This document shows positions 19,188 to 28,564 of a stretch of DNA of 64,000 nucleotides, piece by piece (the first letter of the stretch is position 1; each line of letters opens with the position of its first letter). The stretch comes from Lysobacterales bacterium (GTDB taxonomy: Bacteria; Pseudomonadota; Gammaproteobacteria; Xanthomonadales; Ahniellaceae): NCBI GenBank assembly GCA_016721845.1, contig JADKHK010000013.1, forward strand, positions 2,090,501 through 2,154,500, written 5' to 3'. The notes under the pieces are model-generated. The model was given only the letters and a program-made list of their open reading frames with translations, searched no databases and had not been told where the DNA came from. Position numbers and translations under genes: made by a program.

Positions 19188-19235
19188 GAGGGTGGCGAAG
19201 AGCAGTAGCAGAAGTGTGAGGAGGCGAATAGCCAT
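18533..19235 (-). pseudogene. Truncated RHS repeat protein, N-terminal remnant (copy A)
   Basis: From the ATG at 19235 (MAIRLLTLLLLLFATLAQAG, a signal peptide) the reading is nearly identical to the first 250 residues of the full RHS gene at 19498-23365 (GQVTGPNGEYKESHTDL, SYTWTGTNLSSVQDV). It then lacks 26 residues relative to copy B (APVG joined directly to VSFSGVAGR, a 78-bp in-frame deletion) and loses all homology at 18533. The open frame continues to 18426 over unrelated sequence. Without YD-repeat core or toxin tip it cannot be a functional RHS protein; it is a leftover head of a tandem copy. An in-frame TTG at 19268 is an alternative start. Confidence 0.85.
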
Positions 19236-19264
19236 GTGAATCAGCGAGGAGCGGCGCTCAATCG

Positions 19265-19507
19265 TCAATCTTGCTCGTCTTCAGCCTTCCGAGAAAGTTT
19301 ATCGACAGAATCCAATAAATTGATCCCGAGGCCATCAATAAACTGAGAGTCAATTGTGTTCATTATTTTTGATATTGCTCTAATTGCTTTTATATTTCCA
19401 CCATTAATTCTAATTTGGCATGCCGCTCCGTTCAATTCAAACATGAATTTGTTCGCCGCATCGGACAATTTTTTGACCAATTCAAAATCAAGATTTTCTA
19501 TCGACAT
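19265..19507 (-). CDS. Putative immunity protein for the RHS copy B tip
   Basis: A short cytoplasmic protein of 80 residues, with no signal peptide or membrane helix, rich in Ile, Asn, Asp and Lys. I choose the ATG at 19507 (MSIENLDFELVKKLSD) because AAGG lies upstream and it overlaps the RHS stop by 10 bases; ATGs at 19525 and 19537 are also in frame. Codon use is strikingly AT-rich beside its GC-rich neighbours, typical of immunity cassettes that travel with swapped RHS tips. I know no family match; the immunity role is inferred from position directly after an RHS C-terminus. Confidence 0.6.
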   Translation of the reverse strand: MSIENLDFELVKKLSDAANKFMFELNGAACQIRINGGNIKAIRAISKIMNTIDSQFIDGLGINLLDSVDKLSRKAEDEQD

Positions 19508-22500
19508 CCCGCCTTCTCCATGCATTCTGCCCAGCAAACACGATAAGGAACGCCCTGATCAAATTTGTCTGTTCCTAATAAATGTTCGCACTTTTCAAAG
19601 CACCTATCGTCCTCTTCTTCGCAGTCAACAGACATCGCATCTGAACATGCATCCGCAATCGACTCCATCATCGCCTGACAAGCGCCAGTCGCGTAGCACA
19701 GCACTGCTGCCGCAGTTGTAACCACGATCGCACCGACACATGAAACCTGCCCAACGATTGGCACGAAACATGTAATAACGATTGCTCCCGCGGCATTTCC
19801 GTCTTGATCGATGAGAATCACCGGCGCACCATTGGAGTACCAATATGAATTGACCCCACCTTTCAACCCAATCGGATCACTCTCCCTGTATCGCCCAAGT
19901 CCGGGCTCGTAGTCGCGATGGAAGTTGTAATAGTTCTCGGTCTCGTCATCCTCCATCTGCCCCGCGAAGCGCAGCGGTAGCGATTCGCCGTTGAGTTCGG
20001 TCTGCCCGAACGCATTGGCGCGCAGGTCAGTGGTTTCGGTGCCCGCCTTGCTGATCAGTCCATGCGGGGTACCAAGGTGGTCGGTTTCGGGGTAGCGCCA
20101 GCCGGGCGTGTCGCCGGTTTGCTGGATCGCGACCGGTTCGGTCGACCACAGGCCTTGCGGGGCGAACAGGTAGAGCTGGCTCAGCGTTGGGGTGATGCTG
20201 GCTTCGCTGTTCGGATGGTTGCCGTTGTGGGTGTACTCGGCCGCATAACCTTCATCGGTGTAGTACAGGTACGTCGTCTTCGGACTGGCGCCGTCGTTGC
20301 CGGGTTGGTTCGGCGCGACCGTCTTCCACAGGCGTCGTCCGAACGGGTCGTAATAGTACGTGGCGATGGTCGTGCCGCTTTGGTCCTTGACCTCAGCCAG
20401 GCGTTCTTCCGTGTTGTAGACGTAGCGCTGCTCGATCTGTTCGTTCGGCGCCTGCTTCTCGACCGTGCTGCCGTTCTCGTTGTAGGCGTACAGATTCAGG
20501 CCCGAGTTCAGCAGCTCGTTGTTGGCGTTGTACTGCCACGGCGCCGTCGTCGTCTGCGCCTGGTCGGTCAGGCGATTGCCGAGCAGGTCGTAGCTGAACT
20601 GGTCGTCCTTGAACGGGAACGTGTTCGGTTCGAAGCTGTCGTTGATCTGGTCGTTGTTCTGGCCGTTCGGATAGTCGGCGCGGATCAGGCGATCGAGCGC
20701 GTCGTAGCCGTAGTGGTACGGCCCATGCTCGGTGGTCTTCTGGGTGATGTTGCCGACCGCGTCGTAGTCGTAGCCATAGGCCATCAGGGTCGCGTTCTGT
20801 GCGTTCTTCACCGTGATGCTCTGGGTGCGCATCAAGGCATCGAAGGTCTGCGTGCGCACGATGTTGCCCGGATAGGTGATCGTCTGCGGGCGGCTCCACT
20901 GGAAGTTGCTGTAGGCGATCGTGCCCTCGTCCGGGATCGTGATCGCGGCGAGCTGGCCGTGGTCGGTGTAGTCGTAGCCGAACGGGGTGCCGTCCGGCGC
21001 GGTGTAGCTCGCCTTCTGGCCGTTGGCCTTGTAGGTGTAGCTGTGGCCGAGATTGAACGGGCCGTAGTCGACGGTTTCCGTGGTCTTGCGTCCGAGTTCG
21101 TCGTAGCCGTAGCTCGCGCTCGTGGTCTGATCGTTGTAGCCGCTCAGCAGGCCACGGTCGTCGTAGCTGAACGTCACCGTCTTGTGCGCGACCTCGCTGT
21201 TGGCTTCGAAGTATTCGACCTGGCTGCGCTGGTTCGCGTCGTCATAGGTCGTGACCGAGCGCTGGTTGCGCGCATCGATCTTCTCGACCAGATTGCCGTT
21301 CGCGTCGTAGCGGTACCGGTACGTCTGACCCATCGGCCGCGCTTCCGTGAGGACGCGGTTGCGGCGGTCGTAGGTGAACCGGTGCGTGTTCTGGTTCGCA
21401 TCAGTCAGGCTCAGCAGGTTGTCGCGCAGGTCGTAGCCGTAACCGGTCTTGCCGCCCAGCGCATCGGTGGTCTCGATCAGGCGGTTGAGGCGGTCGTAGC
21501 GATACAGCGTGCTGCGGCCGAGCGCGTCGGTGCTGCTGATCGTGTTGCCGTTCGCATCGAACCCGCTCGCCGTGGTCTCGCGGCGGCTCTCGCTCAAGAC
21601 GCGGATCGTCTGCGTGCGCCGGCCGCGCGGGTCGTATTTGTATTCCTCGCGATAGGTCGGGTACTGCATCGCCGCGACCAGGCCGGTCAGCGCGTTCTCG
21701 GCGGTGCCGTACACGGTCTCGGTGACGTTGTTCGCGCCGTCGATCACCTTCCACAGGCGGCCGCGGGCGTCGTACTGCATCGTCGTCTTCTGTCCGCTCG
21801 GATCGGTGCGCTCGGTGATCAGGCCGTCCGGGGTGTACACCGTCGTGCTCTCGCCCTGCTTCGCATCGGTGGTCTTCACCAGACGATTCGCCGGCATCGT
21901 TGTAGCTGTTCGTCCAGACCTTCTCCCGGCCATCGGTCGTGGTCTCGACCTGGCCGGTGACGTGGTGCGTGTAGCGCGTGGTGATCTGCTCGGCATCGGT
22001 GATCGTCGCGACGTTGCCGTGGTCGTCGTAGCTGTAGGTGGTGGTTGCGTCTTCTGCCTCGGCCGCGCCCTTGATCGTCATCGACGTCATCTGGCCGAGG
22101 TCGTTCCAGACGTAGGTCGTGGTGCGTTGTTCGGGTTCGCCGACCGCCTCGATCTTCTCGATCAGGTCGCCGTGGTCGGTGTAGCGATACGTCGTCTTCG
22201 TGCCGCGCGCATCGACGTGTTCGGTCGGGAACGCGAAGCGCGGGTGGTACACCCACGACTCCGACGTGCCGTCTGGATAGCTGATCTTGGTGACGTTGCG
22301 CGTGCTGTCCAGTTCGCGGCGGGTGATCTGGCCGCGTTCGTCCTTGCTGTACTCGACGCGGTCGCCGTCCTTGGTGCGGTCGTAGGTGACCGCGCTGCCT
22401 TCTTCCTGGCGCACGATGCGGCCATCGAGGTCGTACACGCTGGCTTCGCGACGGCCCGACGGATATTTGCGGATGAAGCTCCACTGGCGCTTGCCGCGGT

Positions 22501-23365
22501 CGTAGTCGTACTCGTAATTGAACGTGTGTCCGGCTTCGTTCTTGAACGTCGCCACGCGGCTGATCCGGAAGTCGCGGCCGGCCACGCCCGAGAAGCTCAC
22601 GCCCACCGGCACCGCGGCGCCGGTCACCTTGTAGCTCGCGACATAGGTCAGCGACCACGCGCGTACCACGCCATCGTCGCCGACCGGCGCCTTGCCGCCG
22701 GTGATCTGGCCGTTGCCGTCGTACGTGTACGTCCAGACGTGGCCAAGCACGTCCTGCACCGAACTCAGGTTCGTGCCCGTCCAGGTGTAGCTCACCGAGC
22801 GACCGGCGCGATCGGTGATCGTCGTCGGCTGGCCGTTCGTGTACGCGATGCTCAACACCAGCGCGTCGCGGTCGTCGCGCACCGCGCTGATCAACCCGTC
22901 CCCGTTGCGCACGAAGCGCACCGACACGTCGTGGCGATCGCCATACGCGACGATCCTGCCGTCCGCGTCGTAGTCCACCCAGTCGCCGCCGGTGTTGCTC
23001 CAGCGCCAGCCCGTCACCGTCTCGCCGTTCACTTCCTGCGTCGTCTTGCGCACGAAGAAGCGGTCGTCGAACACGAACACCTCGCCGGAACCTTCGAACA
23101 CCGAGCCCGCGCGGTCGATCGTCTTCACCGACCCGTCCAAAGCGTCATACGTGAACTGCAAATCCGCCCACGCCGGGTTCACATACCAGCGACCGTTCAA
23201 CCACGAGCGCTCGACACTCACCGCACCGCCCAGCACCTTCACCGACAGGTCCGTGTGCGATTCCTTGTACTCGCCGTTCGGGCCCGTCACTTGGCCGGCT
23301 TGGGCAACGGTGCTGAAGAACCACTGCAGTAAGAGGAAAAATATGCCGAGCAGGAGCCGTGACAT
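19498..23365 (-). pseudogene. Full-length RHS/YD-repeat protein with variable tip (copy B), frameshifted
   Basis: RHS proteins form a cocoon that carries a C-terminal toxin. The start is the ATG at 23365 (MSRLLLGIFFLLL signal peptide, GGAG upstream). YD repeats such as YGYDELGRKT and YGYDALDRLI fill the core, which ends at RYRESDPIGL. The tip (about 120 residues) has a hydrophobic segment (AIVITCFVPIVGQVSCVGAI) and a Cys-rich end (DDRCFEKCEHLLG, CWAECMEKAGCR). Near 21889 the frame shifts: NDAG continues as ESSGED, whereas the next frame gives NRLVKTTDAKQGE. Removing one base restores about 1,288 residues. As sequenced the tip is not in frame with the signal peptide. Confidence 0.88.
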
Positions 23366-23367
23366 CT

Positions 23368-23949
23368 TCACTCCATTCCTCGACCACCTGATCTTGCAGC
23401 CAAAATTGCCAACTCTTCTAGCCCGCTACGACTTAACGCATCTTGCAGTGCGCCAGAGTCAAGCCAATCAATGAACAATTTACCAATACCAATGGTCTTG
23501 GGAAGATGCTCAAGCATGCCAGTCTCAATTGCAAGTCTTACTGATTCGTCACCATTTTCGAAAACAGGTCTAACCCAATCAACTCCCAGAAGAAAACTCG
23601 GCCTAGGGGCGGAGATTTCCCCAGATATCCATCTTGCCGCATCCCAGCAAGCAGAGTATCTGGAGTCAGCGAATTGCGAATCCGGGTTGACTTCAATACA
23701 CAGTTGAAAATATTTCTTTATGAAAAAAATACAAACATCCCAATCGACGTTAAGCTTCGTATCGAAGTTTTCTCCTGTGTCAATCAGAAAAGCATATGCC
23801 ACCCCTAGGCAAGATATATTTCTTATTGAAATTGATCTATTAATCGCATCTAATATATCGATCTGGCCCGATTCAATGAGCTCCGCCATACGCGTGGCAT
23901 AGTCATCATCGACATGCCAATCGGTGACTGCAATTTCGCCAAAGTTCAT
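23368..23949 (-). CDS. Putative immunity protein for the orphan RHS tip (copy C)
   Basis: The 193-residue soluble protein has no signal peptide or membrane helix and is acidic. Its ATG at 23949 overlaps the stop of the upstream RHS tip (ATGA) and has GAGGGA upstream; its own stop is 2 bases before the start of RHS copy B. Base composition is clearly AT-richer than the surrounding chromosome. Visible features are SISIRNISCLGVAYAFL and an acidic C-terminus, with no family I recognise. Position directly behind a polymorphic-toxin tip suggests an immunity function. Confidence 0.6.
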   Translation of the reverse strand: MNFGEIAVTDWHVDDDYATRMAELIESGQIDILDAINRSISIRNISCLGVAYAFLIDTGENFDTKLNVDWDVCIFFIKKYFQLCIEVNPDSQFADSRYSACWDAARWISGEISAPRPSFLLGVDWVRPVFENGDESVRLAIETGMLEHLPKTIGIGKLFIDWLDSGALQDALSRSGLEELAILAARSGGRGME

Positions 23950-24887
23950 GCTTCCCTCGGTGGCGAGTCATTGCCATAGCTTTCACATCCAATTCCGCTT
24001 GTTAGGCATGGGTGAACGATTATTGGAATGCTAGGTAACGGAATTTTGATTTTCTTGCATGCGTCACCGCACTTGTCATATGCCATCGAAAGACACTTAG
24101 CGTACTGAGTCCACAAGTCAGCAATTTCGGTAGCGTGGCGGGCACTGCCTGCGCGCCGATCCCATAACGTATGACTCGTTATCATCGTCGCCAAGACCCA
24201 CAATTTTCCAATTATCTTCGTACACGAGTCGCCTGGTCGACACTTTGTGGATACGTTATTTGGCGGATGGTAGGGGCCGCCTGGTCGAGATCCAGAAAGA
24301 CCGAGAGAGTCGTGCGAGTTTTCAGGATTTCCATCGACATAACCAAACATATTGATCCCACCCCTCAACCCAATCGGATCACTCTCCCGATACCGTCCAA
24401 GGTCGGGCTCGTAGTCGCGATGGAAGTTGTAGTACGCACCGGTCTCGCGATCCTCCATCTGCCCCGCAAAGCGCAGCGCTAGCGGTTCGCCGCTGACCTC
24501 GGTCTGCCCGAACGCATTGGCACGGAGGTCGGTGGTTTCTTCACCCGCCTTGCTGATCAGCCCATGCGGGGTGCCGAGGTGATCGGTTTCGGGGTAGCGC
24601 CAGCCGGGCGTGTCGCCGGATTGTTTGATCGCGACCGGTTCGGTCGACCACAGGCCCTGCGGGGCGAACAGGTACAACTGGCTCAGCGTCGGCGTGATGC
24701 TGGCTTCGCTGTTCGGGTGGTTGCCGTTGTGGGTGTACTCGGCCGCATAACCTTCATCGGTGTAGTACAGGTACGTCGTCTTCGGTGAGGCCGAGTCGTT
24801 GCCGGGTTGGTTCGCAGCGACACATCGAGACTGAATCGTAGATCGAGAGAAATGCATGCCGTCAACCTCTCGGGTGATGCTCGGCAT
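23946..24887 (-). pseudogene. Orphan RHS C-terminal fragment with its own toxin tip (copy C)
   Basis: RHS homology begins abruptly at NQPGND (about 24814) and runs through TTYLYYTDEGYAAEYTHNG and GRYRESDPIGL, nearly identical to copy B at 19870-20320. The open frame extends up to 24887 over non-homologous sequence that overlaps the end of xerD, so it has no signal peptide or repeat core. After SDPIGLRGG the tip differs wholly from copy B and carries DSCTKIIGKLWVLAT, HATEIADLWTQYAKCL and several cysteines; I cannot name its activity. It is either a silent tip cassette or debris of a recombined RHS gene. The putative immunity gene behind it is intact. Confidence 0.75.
24370..24814 (-). repeat. 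Direct repeat of the RHS 3' core (pairs with 19870-20323)
   Basis: This segment encodes the last part of the RHS core up to DPIGL and is nearly identical to the same part of copy B. It is the expected crossover region for replacing one toxin tip by another. Confidence 0.85.
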
Positions 24888-25773
24888 GGATGCGTTTGAG
24901 GCCCTCGCGGGCGACCAGGGTGTAGATCTGGGTGGTCGACAGGCTGCTGTGGCCGAGCAGCATCTGCAGCGCGCGCAGGTCGGCGCCGTGGTTCAGCAGG
25001 TGGGTGGCGAAGGCGTGGCGCAGGCCATGCGGGGAAATCGGGCGGTGGATGCCGGCGCGCGCCGCCAGCTTCTTGACGATGACCCAGAAGGTTTTGCGCG
25101 ACAGTGCCGTCGCACGTCCCGTGACGAACAGAACGGTGCTCGTCCGCCCTTTCAGCAGCAGCGGGCGAGACTCGGCGACGTAGCGGGTCAGCCAGTCGAT
25201 CGCGACTTCGCCGATCGGCACCAGGCGGTCCTTGCCGCCCTTGCCACGCACGCGCAGCACGCCCTGGCGCAGGTTCACCTGGTCGGTCGTCAGCGTCACC
25301 AGCTCGGTCACGCGCAGGCCGGTCGCATAGATCAGTTCCAGCATGGCGCGGTCGCGCAGGCCCAGCGGCGTGTCGAGTGCAGGCGCGGCGATCAGCGCAT
25401 CGATCTCGGATTCGCCCAGCGCCTTCGGCAGCGGCTTCGGCAACTTCGGCGCGTCGATCAGGGCGGTGGGATCGATCGCAACGCGGCCGCTGCGCAGCAG
25501 GTGCCGGAAGAACAGGCGCAGCGACGACAGCATGCGGGCACTGCTGCGCGCCGAAATGCCGCCGCGACTGCGCTCGGCCAGGACCGCGAACAGGTCCTCG
25601 CGACTGGCCTCGATCAACGGACGGCCGCGCGCCGCGAGCAGGCGATCGGCCGCGAGCAGGTCGGCGCGATACGAAGCCAGCGTGTTCTTGGATAGCCCCT
25701 GCTCGGACCAGAGCTGTTCCAGCACCGCGCGGATCAACGCATCGTTCGGGCTGGTCGTGCGAGTCGCTACCAT
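24862..25773 (-). CDS. xerD: Site-specific tyrosine recombinase XerD
   Basis: XerD acts with XerC at dif to resolve chromosome dimers. The start is the ATG at 25773, giving 303 residues as expected for the family. An N-terminal SAM-like DNA-binding domain (about 10-95) is followed by the catalytic domain with R154 (ATGLRVTEL), H249 and R252 (SPHGLRHAFATHLL), H275 (LLGHSSLS) and nucleophile Y284 (TTQIYT). It ends with the usual HHPRG, so the adjoining RHS insertion left it intact. It is transcribed away from the RDD gene; the starts are 32 bp apart. Confidence 0.95.
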   Translation of the reverse strand: MVATRTTSPNDALIRAVLEQLWSEQGLSKNTLASYRADLLAADRLLAARGRPLIEASREDLFAVLAERSRGGISARSSARMLSSLRLFFRHLLRSGRVAIDPTALIDAPKLPKPLPKALGESEIDALIAAPALDTPLGLRDRAMLELIYATGLRVTELVTLTTDQVNLRQGVLRVRGKGGKDRLVPIGEVAIDWLTRYVAESRPLLLKGRTSTVLFVTGRATALSRKTFWVIVKKLAARAGIHRPISPHGLRHAFATHLLNHGADLRALQMLLGHSSLSTTQIYTLVAREGLKRIHAEHHPRG

Positions 25774-25805
25774 GCGCGAAACGATAGCAGTCCGAGCCCT
25801 CGCCC

Positions 25806-26246
25806 TTGTCCACTGAAATCCCTGTTTACGCGCCGCTGTGGCGACGCCTGCTGGCCGCGCTGTACGACCTGCTGCCGCTGGCCGGCTTGTGGATGATTGC
25901 GACCGCACTCGCCGTCCTGCTCACCCGCCTGCTGGTGCCGGTGGACCGCGTCGATCTGGTGCTGCGCGGTGGTTGGCCGCATCTGGCATTGCAGATCTGG
26001 CTGGGTGCGTTGACCCTGGCGTACTACGTGATCTCGTGGCGCCGTGGCGGCCAGACCATCGGCATGCGCGCCTGGCGCATCGCGGTCCGCGCGGACCATG
26101 GCACCTTGTCGCTGAAAAGCGCCTTGCTGCGGGCATTGGTCGGCCTGTTCCTGCCCGGACTGTTGTGGTGCCTGTTCGATCCGCGCCGCCGCGCACTGCA
26201 CGATCGCGTCGCCGACAGCGCCGTCGTGCACCTGCCGAAACGCTGA
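25806..26246 (+). CDS. RDD family membrane protein
   Basis: The 146-residue protein has about three membrane helices (LLPLAGLWMIATALAVLLT, LQIWLGALTLAYYVISW, ALLRALVGLFLPGLLWCLF). The RDD hallmarks are the early Arg and Asp in LWRRLLAALYDLLPL, GQTIGMRAWRIAV and the late RRALHDRVADS. Function in this family is uncertain (some members act in ion transport). It uses a TTG start, preceded by the divergent xerD start; no ATG is available near the N-terminus. Confidence 0.85.
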   Translation: MSTEIPVYAPLWRRLLAALYDLLPLAGLWMIATALAVLLTRLLVPVDRVDLVLRGGWPHLALQIWLGALTLAYYVISWRRGGQTIGMRAWRIAVRADHGTLSLKSALLRALVGLFLPGLLWCLFDPRRRALHDRVADSAVVHLPKR

Positions 26247-26247
26247 G

Positions 26248-27330
26248 TCAGAAGCTGCGCCGCAACCACAGCCACGCGCCCACGAGCGCGAGCAGCGGCG
26301 GCGTCAGGTAGCCGATCGGCAACGGGCCGTCGGCCAGCTCGACCATGTTCACGAAGGCACTCTGCAGGTAGTAGAAGGCGATCGAGATCACCAGCCCGAC
26401 GAACAGGCGCTTGCCGAATCCGCCCGAGCGCAGCGCCGAGAACGCGAACGGCATCGCCAGCAGCGCCGTCGCCAGAATGCCGAGCGGATAGAACACTCGC
26501 GCCCAGAACGCCGATCGGAACTGCTGCGCATCGAGGCGATTGCGCTCCAGATAGCCGATGTGTTCGCGCAGCTCGGTCAATGCCTGATAGCGCGGGCGCA
26601 CCACCGACATCGCGATCAGGGCCGGATCCAGGGCCACTTCCCAGCGCCACTCGGGCAGGCTTTCGGTGGCGACGGCGTCGGGCTCGAAGCGGAACTGGCG
26701 CACCGTCGTGAAGCGCCAGCCCCCCGGTTCGTGCCGGGCCTTTTCGCCACGGGTGATCGACAACAGCCGCCCGCTGTCGTCGAAGCGAAACAGGCGCGCA
26801 TCGATCAGTTCGACATCGCCCTCGATCAGCGCGCCGCGCTTCGCATTCAGCAGGTCCTCGCCATCGCGGGCCCAGATGCCCGACGAATTCGTGGTCACCA
26901 GATCCTGCGACTTCGCACCGATCGCGACCCCTTGCGCGGCGCGCTCGCCCCATGGCCCCAGGGTTTCGCCGATAGCGAAGACCAGCACCGACGCCACCAG
27001 CAAGGGCATCAGCGCGCCGACGCAGAGACGCAGCTTGGACCAGCCGGCGGCGCGCAGTGCAGTCAGCTCCGAGGTCGGCGCAAGTCCGCCCAACCCCATC
27101 GCGGCACCGATCGCGGCGGCCATGGGGAACAGTTCGTAGATGCGCCGCGGAATCGTGTAGGCGATGTAGGTCACTGCCATCATCAGCGTGTATTTGCCGT
27201 CGCCGATCTCGTCGATCTCGCGAATGAAGGCGGACAGCGCATCGATGCCGATGAAGATCGCGAGCGCGAGCAGGGTTGCGCCGAGCACCTGGCGCGCGAT
27301 CAGGCGGTCGGTCCGGGTCAGTCCGATCAT
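26248..27330 (-). CDS. lptG: LPS export permease LptG
   Basis: LptG (360 residues) forms with LptF the membrane part of the LptBFGC complex that extracts LPS from the inner membrane. It has three N-terminal helices, a periplasmic beta-jellyroll (about 130-265) and three C-terminal helices (VFYPLGILATALLAMPFAF, LFVGLVISIAFYYLQS, IGYLTPPLLALVGAWLWL). The start at 27330 is chosen because ATG overlaps the lptF stop (ATGA). It ends one base from the converging RDD gene. Confidence 0.94.
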   Translation of the reverse strand: MIGLTRTDRLIARQVLGATLLALAIFIGIDALSAFIREIDEIGDGKYTLMMAVTYIAYTIPRRIYELFPMAAAIGAAMGLGGLAPTSELTALRAAGWSKLRLCVGALMPLLVASVLVFAIGETLGPWGERAAQGVAIGAKSQDLVTTNSSGIWARDGEDLLNAKRGALIEGDVELIDARLFRFDDSGRLLSITRGEKARHEPGGWRFTTVRQFRFEPDAVATESLPEWRWEVALDPALIAMSVVRPRYQALTELREHIGYLERNRLDAQQFRSAFWARVFYPLGILATALLAMPFAFSALRSGGFGKRLFVGLVISIAFYYLQSAFVNMVELADGPLPIGYLTPPLLALVGAWLWLRRSF

Positions 27331-28412
27331 GCGCGCACCGCAGCTGGCTTCGGCAGGCGCGCGCCAAGCAGGTACAGCAACCCGAACAGGACCACACCGA
27401 GGCCATGCACCCACCACAGCCCGGCCGACATCGGCAGGCTGCCGTCGGCGAGCCAGCCGCGCCCGAGCGCCAGCAGGTTCACGTAGACGATGTAGGACAG
27501 CACGGCGATGATGAGCTTGCCGAAGCGCGGCTCGCGCGGTGCCGAACGCGCCAGCGGGAAGGCCAGCAGGGCCAGGACCAGCGCCGATACCGGCACCGCC
27601 AGCCGCCAATGCAGCTCGGCGCGATCGGCACGCTTGCTGCTGGCGAGCAAGGCCAGGGTGTCGTTGCGGGTCTCGGCACGCTTCGGCCCTTCGGCCTCGG
27701 GTTCCGGCAAGCGGATGTCATTGCGCGCAAAGCGCATGGCGCGGAAATCTGGCGCGTCGAGCGTGCCTTCGACGCGAAACCCGTCCTGCAGGCGCAGATA
27801 GCGCTCGCGCCCGGCCCGGTCGTTGTACAGCTCGCCCCTGGCGGCGGTGATGATGTCGAGGCGACCGTCATCGTCGGACTGCACGAACAGGCGGTTGAAC
27901 TGACGCCCGTCGTCGCTCATGGTGCCGATGTAGATCACGCCCATGCCGCCGGGCAGATCGACAAAGCGCCCGGCCTCGAGCCCGGCCACGAGCAGGGACC
28001 GATTGGCGTCCTGCACGAGCTTGTCGGCCAGCGCGAGCGCGCGCGGACTGGCGATGAAGGTGATCCCGCCCAGCACCAGCAGCAAGGGCAGGGCCAGCCA
28101 GAGCACCGGCTTCAGCATCTCGCGCAGGCGCAGGCCGGAGGCCGCCAGCACCGCGACCTCGCTGTCGCGATAGAGCCGGCCGTAGGCGAGCAGGACGGTG
28201 AGGAACATGCCCAGCGGCAGGATGATCGCCAGCGCATCGAGCGAACGCAGGCCGACTTGGGCCAGCAGCAGCGTCGCCGGCAACTTGCCGCGCGCGATCT
28301 TGTTCAGCACGTCGGTGAGCACGCCACCGAAGGTGACGAGCAGCAGCACGGCATTGACCGCGACGAAGGATCGCGTCAATTCGCGCAGCAGATAACGGTC
28401 GATGATGCGCAT
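27327..28412 (-). CDS. lptF: LPS export permease LptF
   Basis: Partner of LptG, 361 residues from MRIIDRYLLRELTRSF at 28412; the longer in-frame extension has no family similarity. Helices at both ends flank the periplasmic jellyroll domain (about 130-255). The coupling-helix region GRLYRDSEVAVLAASG that contacts LptB is present. The gene is divergent from pepA, an arrangement common in Gammaproteobacteria, and is translationally coupled to lptG. Confidence 0.94.
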   Translation of the reverse strand: MRIIDRYLLRELTRSFVAVNAVLLLVTFGGVLTDVLNKIARGKLPATLLLAQVGLRSLDALAIILPLGMFLTVLLAYGRLYRDSEVAVLAASGLRLREMLKPVLWLALPLLLVLGGITFIASPRALALADKLVQDANRSLLVAGLEAGRFVDLPGGMGVIYIGTMSDDGRQFNRLFVQSDDDGRLDIITAARGELYNDRAGRERYLRLQDGFRVEGTLDAPDFRAMRFARNDIRLPEPEAEGPKRAETRNDTLALLASSKRADRAELHWRLAVPVSALVLALLAFPLARSAPREPRFGKLIIAVLSYIVYVNLLALGRGWLADGSLPMSAGLWWVHGLGVVLFGLLYLLGARLPKPAAVRA

Positions 28413-28564
28413 CCGGTGCTTCGGCTCGTCGGGGCTCGGGACCGGTTTGCTAGACTGCCGGCCGTGGCGTCGCCCCACGCGGGGCGGCGCGAGTCTATCA
28501 GGCGGCATCGCGCTGCCCTCTCCTCTCACATGAACGGAAGCCCACGGTTTCCGCAGGACGATGC

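Noticed and set aside
20062..23332. Long plus-strand frames opposite the RHS genes
   Set aside because: Val/Arg/Gly-rich shadow translations of YD-repeat coding sequence, without a plausible start or domain.
18533..24814. RHS repeats as a transposon or insertion sequence
   Set aside because: The repeated units are coding RHS segments without terminal inverted repeats or a transposase.
24862..25773. XerD as integrase of a genomic island carrying the RHS chain
   Set aside because: It is the housekeeping XerD by length and motifs, its XerC partner is in the window, and no attachment-site repeats are seen.
28474..28487. GCCCCACGCGGGGC palindrome between lptF and pepA
   Set aside because: A short GC palindrome between divergent starts without a T-run; such palindromes are common in this GC-rich sequence, so I do not call it a terminator or operator.
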